Below are positions 59,163 to 64,000 of a stretch of DNA of 64,000 bases, piece after piece. The translations under genes were made by a program, and so were the position numbers. This stretch comes from Curtobacterium sp. MCBA15_012 (GTDB lineage Bacteria > Actinomycetota > Actinomycetes > Actinomycetales > Microbacteriaceae). The notes under the pieces were generated by a model. The model searched no databases. It saw nothing but the letters and a program-made list of their open reading frames with translations, and was not told the DNA's origin. The stretch lies in NCBI RefSeq assembly GCF_001864935.2, contig NZ_CP126267.1, positions 2,108,001 through 2,172,000 on the forward strand. The letters run 5' to 3'. Numbering within the stretch: position 1 is the stretch's first letter; each line of letters starts with the position of its first letter.

Positions 59163-60647
59163 ATGGCGCACGAGCACGGCTTCGCCACCGAACAGGTGCA
59201 CGGCGGCTTCCTGCCCGACACCGCACACGGCGCACGGGTCCCCGCGATCCACATGTCGTCCGGGTTCCTGTTCGACGACTTCGAGCAGGCTCGGGACCGC
59301 TTCGCGGGCACGGACGACGGCTACACCTACACCCGCCTCGGCAACCCCACGAACGCCGACGTCGAGCGCCGCGTGGCCCTGCTCGAGGGCTGTCCCGAGG
59401 CGATCCTGGTCGGCAGCGGGCAGGCCGCCGCGACGATCGCGTTCCTCGGTGTCCTCCAGGCCGGCGACCACGTCGTCAGCGCCCGCAGCATCTACGAGGG
59501 CACCAAGGGGCTGCTCGTCCAGAACCTCGGCCGGCTCGGCATCGACGTCGACTTCGTGTCGGACCAGCGCGACCTCGACGAGTGGTCCCGTCTCGTCCGA
59601 CCGAACACGAAGGCGTTCTTCGCCGAGACGATCCCGAACCCGAAGAACGACGTCCTCGACGTGACCGGCGTCGCGGACACCGCGCACCGCGCCGGCGTCC
59701 CGCTCATCGTCGACAACACGCTCGCGACCCCGTACCTCGTCCGCCCGGTCGAGCACGGCGCCGACATCGTGGTGCACTCGGCGTCGAAGTTCCTGTCCGG
59801 CCACGGCGCCGGGCTCGGCGGCCTGGTCGTCGACGGCGGCCGGTTCGACTGGGGCGCCGAGCCCGGCCGCTTCCCGCACCTCACGCAGCCGGAGCCGTCG
59901 CTCGGCGGCCAGAGCTACGTCGAGCGGTACGGCCGGCGCGCGTTCGTGGTCTTCGCCCGCGACGTCGTCGCCGCCCGCATCGGGGCATCGCCCTCCCCCT
60001 TCAACGCCTTCCTGCTCCGCCAGGGCATCGAGACGCTCAGCCTGCGCGTCGAACGGCACAGCGCGAACGCGCTGGCCGTCGCGTCCTTCCTGGAGGCACA
60101 GCCGGAGGTGACGAGCGTCGACCACGCGGGTCTCGCCTCCAGTCCGTACCACGACCTCGCCCAGCGCTACCTGCCCCGCGGAGCCGGCTCCGTCTTCGCC
60201 TTCACGCTCGCCGGCGGCGAGCCGGCGGCACGCGCCTTCACCGACGCCGTGCAGCTCATCAGCCGGATGACCCACCTCGGCGACGTCCGCACGCTCGTCC
60301 TGCACCCCGCGACCACCACGCACGCGGGCCGCACCGCGGCCGAGCGCGCGGACATGGGCATCGACGACGGCCTGCTCCGGCTGTCGGTCGGCATCGAGGA
60401 CGTCGCCGACATCATCCGCGACGTCGAGCGCGGGCTCGCCGCGGTGCGCGCACTCGGTCAGGGCGCCGCGTCCGGCGGGGCCGTCACGTCGGCCGCCGGC
60501 GACGGCCGGGAGGCGCGTCCCGCGTCCGGCGGGGCCGTCACGTCGGTCCCGGGCGACGGCCGGGAGGCGCGTCCCGCCTCCGCGCCGGACGTCGCGGCGC
60601 TCGCGCACACCGTCCCGCAGGCGCACGTCCTGTCCGAGGACCTCTGA
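59163..60647 (+). CDS. Second MetY/Cys-Met-metabolism PLP enzyme with repeated C-terminal tail
   Basis: 494 aa. Core matches O-acetylhomoserine sulfhydrylases: YTRLGNPTNADVERRVALLEG, GSGQAAATIAFLGVLQAG, AETIPNPKNDVLDVTGVAD, VDNTLATPYLVRPVEHGADIVVHSASKFLSGHGAGLGG (PLP Lys) and SVGIEDVADIIRDVERGL. It is a paralogue of the metY at 21824, clearly diverged. After residue about 436 comes a tail with an 18-residue unit (including GREARPASGGAVTS) repeated twice, encoded by a 54-bp repeat at 60468-60575. GGAGGGA precedes the ATG. Three nucleotides separate it from the LLM monooxygenase. Confidence 0.9.
   Translation: MAHEHGFATEQVHGGFLPDTAHGARVPAIHMSSGFLFDDFEQARDRFAGTDDGYTYTRLGNPTNADVERRVALLEGCPEAILVGSGQAAATIAFLGVLQAGDHVVSARSIYEGTKGLLVQNLGRLGIDVDFVSDQRDLDEWSRLVRPNTKAFFAETIPNPKNDVLDVTGVADTAHRAGVPLIVDNTLATPYLVRPVEHGADIVVHSASKFLSGHGAGLGGLVVDGGRFDWGAEPGRFPHLTQPEPSLGGQSYVERYGRRAFVVFARDVVAARIGASPSPFNAFLLRQGIETLSLRVERHSANALAVASFLEAQPEVTSVDHAGLASSPYHDLAQRYLPRGAGSVFAFTLAGGEPAARAFTDAVQLISRMTHLGDVRTLVLHPATTTHAGRTAAERADMGIDDGLLRLSVGIEDVADIIRDVERGLAAVRALGQGAASGGAVTSAAGDGREARPASGGAVTSVPGDGREARPASAPDVAALAHTVPQAHVLSEDL
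60468..60575 (+). repeat. Two 54-bp direct repeats inside the MetY-like CDS
   Basis: Units 60468-60521 and 60522-60575 differ at a few bases. Each contains GGGAGGCGCG (60508-60517 and 60562-60571), half of the dispersed intergenic GGGAGGC palindrome, and is read in frame as GREAR. The 54-bp unit length equals that of the intergenic array at 34628. Confidence 0.8.
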
Positions 60648-60649
60648 CG

Positions 60650-61954
60650 ATGGGCGCACTGCAGCACGTCGGGTACTTCTTCTCGCGCGGGTTCGGCCCG
60701 CAGGCATGGGGTCGTGCGGACTGGGACTGGGGCCACGACTGGACGAAGCCCGACCTGTACCAGCAGTCCGTGCGCGCGCTGGAGCAGGCCGGCCTCGACC
60801 TCGTCATCGCCGAGGACGCGATCTCGCTCGGCAACCCGGCGACCCTGGACCTGCGGATCCGCCAGGCGTACGGCGGCCCGAAGCACGACCCGCTCCTGCT
60901 CGCGCCGTACCTGTTCGCGGCGACGTCGCACATCGGGATCGTGCCGACCGTGAACGCGGGCATCACGCCGCCGTACCTGGCCGCCCGGCAGGCCGCCACG
61001 CTCGCGCACCTGTCCTCCGACCGGTTCGGACTGAACGTCGTCACCGACACCGGCAGCGCCCGGCACGTCGGCGCCGCCCCGCTGCCGCACGACGCCGCGT
61101 ACGACCGCGCCGAGGAGTGGATCACCCTGCTGCGCCGGCTGTGGCACTCGTGGGGCGACGGGTACGTCGGGGACCGCTCCTCCTGGCACTTCGCGGACGG
61201 GGACGCACTCGACGCGTTCCACCACGAGGGCACGTACTTCACCGCCGACGGCCCGCTGAACGCGCTGCCGCTCGAGCGCGACCCCGTCGTGGTCTCCCCC
61301 GGCGGCTCGGGACGTGGACTCGGCTTCGCGGGCACGCACTCCGACGTGCAGCTCGCGCTCGCACCGCTGACGTCCGCTGCGGTCCGGGACTACCGGGCGC
61401 GTGTGCACGCCGCCGCGACCGAGGCCGGACGCCGTCCGGAGGACGTCCGGGTGCTGTTCGTCCTCAAGCCCGTCGTGGTGTCCTCGCCCGAGGAGGCCGA
61501 CCGGCTCGTCGCCGTGTCCGCGCACCCGTCGGACGCCGAGCTCCGTGCGGCGGCGGTGGCCTGGTCGAGCGACTCCGAGACCGACCTGCTCGCGCTCGAC
61601 CTCGACGCACCGATCCCGGACGGCACCTTCGGCGAGCACGTCTCCGCCGGCACGATCCGCGGGCTCCTCGGTGACACCCCGGACGCACCCCTGCGCGAGC
61701 TGCTCACGCGGAAGGCCCGGCTGGGGCGGATCAGCACGCGCGAGGGCTTCGTCGGGACCGCCGAGGAGTTCGCCGACTTCGTCGAGGGGCTCGGTACCGA
61801 CGCCGACAACGACGGCGTGATCCTGTCGGGCGACCTGCACCCAGCACAGGTGTACCGGATGACGGGCGACCTCGTCCCCGCGCTCCGGCGCCGCGGCGTC
61901 CTGCGCAGCGAGTACGGCGACGGCGGGCTCCGGGCGAACCTGTTCGACTTCTGA
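60650..61954 (+). CDS. LLM-class flavin-dependent monooxygenase (NtaA/SnaA/SoxA type)
   Basis: 434 aa of the FMNH2-dependent luciferase-like family, including desulfurization and nitrilotriacetate monooxygenases. FSRGFGPQAWGRADW, AEDAISLGNPATLDLRIRQAYGGPKHDPLLLAPYLFAATSHIGIVPTVNAGITPPYLAARQAATLAHLSSDRFGLNVVTDTG and SPGGSGRGLGFAGTHSDVQL are the family blocks. Three nt after the PLP enzyme, so co-transcribed. Organosulfur oxygenation feeding sulfite or sulfide to the MetY-like enzyme is the reasonable reading; a flavin reductase must come from elsewhere. Confidence 0.9.
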   Translation: MGALQHVGYFFSRGFGPQAWGRADWDWGHDWTKPDLYQQSVRALEQAGLDLVIAEDAISLGNPATLDLRIRQAYGGPKHDPLLLAPYLFAATSHIGIVPTVNAGITPPYLAARQAATLAHLSSDRFGLNVVTDTGSARHVGAAPLPHDAAYDRAEEWITLLRRLWHSWGDGYVGDRSSWHFADGDALDAFHHEGTYFTADGPLNALPLERDPVVVSPGGSGRGLGFAGTHSDVQLALAPLTSAAVRDYRARVHAAATEAGRRPEDVRVLFVLKPVVVSSPEEADRLVAVSAHPSDAELRAAAVAWSSDSETDLLALDLDAPIPDGTFGEHVSAGTIRGLLGDTPDAPLRELLTRKARLGRISTREGFVGTAEEFADFVEGLGTDADNDGVILSGDLHPAQVYRMTGDLVPALRRRGVLRSEYGDGGLRANLFDF

Positions 61955-61966
61955 CGGCGCGAACGG

Positions 61967-62010
61967 CGAACGCCCCGGTGCCGTCCGTGGGGACGACGCC
62001 GGGGCGTTCG
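61967..62010. terminator. Bidirectional hairpin between the monooxygenase gene and ssrA
   Basis: CGAACGCCCCGG (61967-61978) pairs with 61999-62010, 20-nt loop. The monooxygenase stop is 12 bp before it and the ssrA 3' end is at 62062, facing it. Confidence 0.8.
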
Positions 62011-62061
62011 GTGGTGCCGGGCGACGGCAACAGCGTGACAGCGGATCGGACGGTCGGCAGG

Positions 62062-62439
62062 TGGTGGAGATGGGGGGAATCGAACCCCCGTCCATCGCTG
62101 CAGTTCGACGTCTTCTACGGGCGTATCCGGATGATGCGTTCTGCTCGGCCCCGTCCTTTGCTACCGGCTTCTAGGACGACGGGCCCAGTCTCAGTGCAAG
62201 TCCCACACGGCCCTGAGGCGCAACCGTGCAGCAAGTCCTCTGGATGACGCCGGAACTCAGGTTAGAAGACGATCACCTGGCCGACGGACTTCATGTGCTG
62301 GGCTGCTTACGCAGCGAGAGCGAAGTCAGTGCGCTTGGAATTGGCACTTGTTGTTTTCCACGGATCGTTCACGAGATGACCGTGGGTCCTCGGCCCGCTT
62401 CCCGTCGGCGCACAGGCAATGTCGAAACCGATCATCCCC
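62062..62439 (-). ncRNA. ssrA: Transfer-messenger RNA
   Basis: 378 nt on the minus strand. The 5' end GGGGAUG (62439 downwards) pairs with CAUCUCC before the encoded ACCA at 62062, a 7-bp acceptor stem with one G-U pair. The T-arm GGGUUCGAUUCCCCC is visible near the 3' end. The reading frame after the resume point (GCC) encodes ANSKRTDFALAA followed by UAA (about 62291-62330 on the plus strand), a standard degradation tag. smpB, its partner, lies just upstream. Confidence 0.97.
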
Positions 62440-62592
62440 GTACAGGCCGAACCGAGCGAGCCGCTGTCACGCTGTTGAGTTGCCAACGCTCCCGGAGGAG
62501 CGGTGCTCCCGGAGGAGCGGTGCTCCCGGAGGAGCGGTGCTCCCGGAGGAGCAGTCCCTCAGTCTAGACGACCGAGGGGTGGATTGTCACGG
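62440..62592 (-). promoter_or_regulatory. ssrA upstream region with four tandem 17-bp hairpins
   Basis: 62488-62555 is four copies of GCTCCCGGAGGAGCGGT (last copy ends CAGT), each with an inverted repeat GCTCC-CGGA-GGAGC. They lie downstream of the smpB stop (62593) and upstream of ssrA, so they probably act as an smpB terminator array. The ssrA promoter would lie between 62440 and 62487; I cannot pick a confident -10. Confidence 0.6.
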
Positions 62593-63069
62593 TCAGTCGC
62601 CGAGCCGGTTGCGCGAGCGCATCGCCCGCTCGGCCTCGCGCTTGTCGGTCTTCTCGCGCAGGGTCTGGCGCTTGTCGAACTCGCGCTTGCCCTTCGCGAC
62701 CGCGATCTCGACCTTGGCGCGTCCGTCGTGGAAGTAGATCTGCAGCGGCACGAGCGTGTAGCCACCCTGTGCCGTCTTGTGCGAGATCTTCACGATCTGC
62801 TGCTTGTGCAGCAGGAGCTTCCGCTTGCGCCGGGGTGCGTGGTTGTTCCAGGTGCCCTCGGTGTACTCGGGGATGTGCACGGCGTCGAGCCACGCCTCGC
62901 CCTTGTCGATGAACGCGTAGCCGTCGACGAGCGAGGCACGACCCTCACGCAGGGACTTCACCTCGGTGCCGGACAGCACCATGCCCGCCTCGTACGTGTC
63001 CTCGATGAGGTAGTCGTGGCGCGCGCGACGATTGGTCGCCACGATCTTCTCGCCGCGTTCCTTCGCCAT
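62593..63069 (-). CDS. smpB: SsrA-binding protein SmpB
   Basis: 158 aa partner of tmRNA for rescuing stalled ribosomes. [76 protein letters not shown] and the basic tail [28 protein letters not shown] are family landmarks. GGAGGGA is 6 nt before the ATG at 63069, deciding it over an earlier GTG/ATG. Followed by ssrA on the same strand. Confidence 0.98.
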   Translation of the reverse strand: MAKERGEKIVATNRRARHDYLIEDTYEAGMVLSGTEVKSLREGRASLVDGYAFIDKGEAWLDAVHIPEYTEGTWNNHAPRRKRKLLLHKQQIVKISHKTAQGGYTLVPLQIYFHDGRAKVEIAVAKGKREFDKRQTLREKTDKREAERAMRSRNRLGD

Positions 63070-63242
63070 GGTGGTTCCCTCCGAACGGTCGCTGCCGGGG
63101 TGTCCCGACGGCACGACCGGTGCCGTGCTCTGCTCGCTGCCGGTGTGCAGCCCTACAGCCTAGTGAACACGGACGGGGCCGCGCACCTTCCTGGGCGTGT
63201 CCGCCCTGGCGCGTCGGTCCCGTCCGGGTGTCCGCAGGAGGA

Positions 63243-64000
63243 TCAGACGCGCAGGTACCGTCGGATCGCGATGGACGCTGAGACCCCGGCGAGCAGGACA
63301 CCGATGACGATGACCGCCGGGACGACCACGGCAGCGTCGCTCATGCCGATGAACGCCGTCCCGGAGAACCGTCGCGCCAGGTAGTTCCGCACGAAGAACC
63401 AGACGACCGCGGTGATCGCACCACCGGCGAGGACCGCCCCGATGGCCGCGGCGATCACCCCCTCGAGCACGAACGGTGTCTGGATGAACCGGTTCGACGC
63501 GCCGACCAGTCGCATGATCCCGAGTTCGCGGCGTCGACTGAACGCCGACAGCCGGATCGTCGTCGCGATGAGCAGCACCGCGGCGACGAGCATGAGCGAG
63601 GCGATGCCGATCGCGGTGTACGACGAGGCGTTGAGCAGGTTGAAGATCGGCTGCAGGTAGCCCCGCTGGTCGACCACGCTCTGCACGCCGGCGACCTTCG
63701 ACAGGCTCTCGACGAGGACGTCGGCCTGCGACGGGTTCTTCAGGTTCACCCAGAAGGTCTCGTTGAGGTACTCCGGCTTGACGAACTCCGTGGCGGGCGA
63801 GTCCTTGAACTGCTGCTTGAACCGGGTGAACGCCTGGTCCTGGTCCTCGTAGTAGGTCTTCTCGATGTATGGCTTGAGCGTCGACGAGTCGAGCTGTGCC
63901 TGCACCTGTTCGCGCTGGTCGTCGGTCGCCTTGGCGCCCGTGCAGTTGCCCGTGGTGTCGGTGTCGGTGCAGAGGTAGACCGCCACCTGGGCCCGGTCGT
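63243..64000 (-). CDS. ftsX: Cell-division ABC-type membrane protein FtsX, 5' partial
   Basis: The window ends inside the gene; 252 residues are visible in the frame that continues past base 64000. FtsX with FtsE activates peptidoglycan hydrolases at division. The extracellular domain (AVYLCTDTDTTGNCTGAKATDDQREQVQAQL ... EYLNETFWVNLKNPSQADVLVESLSKVAGVQSVVDQRGYLQPIFNLLNAS) and the three C-terminal helices with RRRELGIMRLVGASNRFIQTPFVLEGVIAAAIG are typical. Order ftsX-smpB-ssrA is standard for Actinobacteria. Confidence 0.96.
   Translation of the reverse strand, partial: DRAQVAVYLCTDTDTTGNCTGAKATDDQREQVQAQLDSSTLKPYIEKTYYEDQDQAFTRFKQQFKDSPATEFVKPEYLNETFWVNLKNPSQADVLVESLSKVAGVQSVVDQRGYLQPIFNLLNASSYTAIGIASLMLVAAVLLIATTIRLSAFSRRRELGIMRLVGASNRFIQTPFVLEGVIAAAIGAVLAGGAITAVVWFFVRNYLARRFSGTAFIGMSDAAVVVPAVIVIGVLLAGVSASIAIRRYLRV

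Noticed and set aside
62062..62130. tRNA-like 3' end (GGTTCGATTCCCCC, ACCA)
   Set aside because: It is the tRNA-like half of tmRNA; the mRNA-like tag and the 5' acceptor arm fix it as ssrA.
1..64000. Phage, integron or genomic-island boundary
   Set aside because: No integrase, transposase, tRNA target or compositional break was seen.

Overview
The window is about 64 kb of very GC-rich DNA (I estimate above 70%) with short intergenic gaps, frequent ATGA/GTGA stop-start overlaps and many GTG starts. It carries a mycothiol-type sigma/anti-sigma pair, a fused 2-oxoglutarate dehydrogenase/decarboxylase and a tmRNA tag ANSKRTDFALAA. This fits an actinobacterium of the Microbacteriaceae. Curtobacterium is my best guess from gene order and protein style, which is inference. 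I see no plasmid, prophage, integrase, insertion sequence, tRNA, rRNA or CRISPR array. The content looks like ordinary chromosome.

Layout. 1-3347: peptide/nickel-type ABC importer operon (two permeases, two ATPases; substrate-binding gene off the left edge). 3656-6048: amidase and NmrA-like reductase. 6169-9258: CPBP membrane protease, sensor kinase and response regulator. 9284-10742: flavodoxin-fold reductase and a divergent transcarbamylase. 10863-13519: ABC-F protein and L,D-transpeptidase. 13512-16719: gluconate module (gntK, gntP, GntR/FadR regulator, palindromic operator). 16911-19488: four-gene operon of GNAT, ung, S51 peptidase and phosphoribosyltransferase. 19579-21553: SDR and acyltransferase. 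21824-24793: metY and metX. 25035-28332: kinase, partner membrane protein and response regulator. 28806-31640: MFS exporter and small proteins. 31661-34410: thiamine-binding protein, GT87-like membrane protein and secreted GH16. 34858-36980: NnrD and Old Yellow Enzyme. 37090-39715: short proline-rich upstream ORF and two CNNM/CorC proteins. 39891-45255: GuaB1 and Kgd. 45440-47066: GNAT, rsrA and sigR. 47196-51777: aroA, rsgA, membrane protein and hisN-like phosphatase. 52305-57672: small ORF, large LuxR regulator, divergent GlmS paralogue and mini membrane protein. 57771-61954: M50-like protease, Nudix, second MetY-like enzyme and LLM flavin monooxygenase. 62062-64000: ssrA, smpB and ftsX (cut by the right edge).

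How it works together. Methionine and sulfur supply appears twice: a canonical metY-metX pair, and a second MetY-like enzyme next to a flavin monooxygenase that could release sulfur from organosulfur compounds. Redox and cofactor care is represented by sigR-rsrA, NnrD, GuaB1 and the Old Yellow Enzyme. smpB and ssrA sit together for ribosome rescue.

The least expected signals are regulatory and repetitive. At least fifteen operon-leading starts lie 6-9 nt after a TANNNT-like box, implying leaderless mRNAs. The CorC pair is preceded by a Pro-rich uORF that overlaps its start codon. Several families of intergenic palindromes occur, one of which has entered two coding regions; the largest perfect copy is 54 bp. 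Four 17-bp hairpins stand in tandem between smpB and ssrA.
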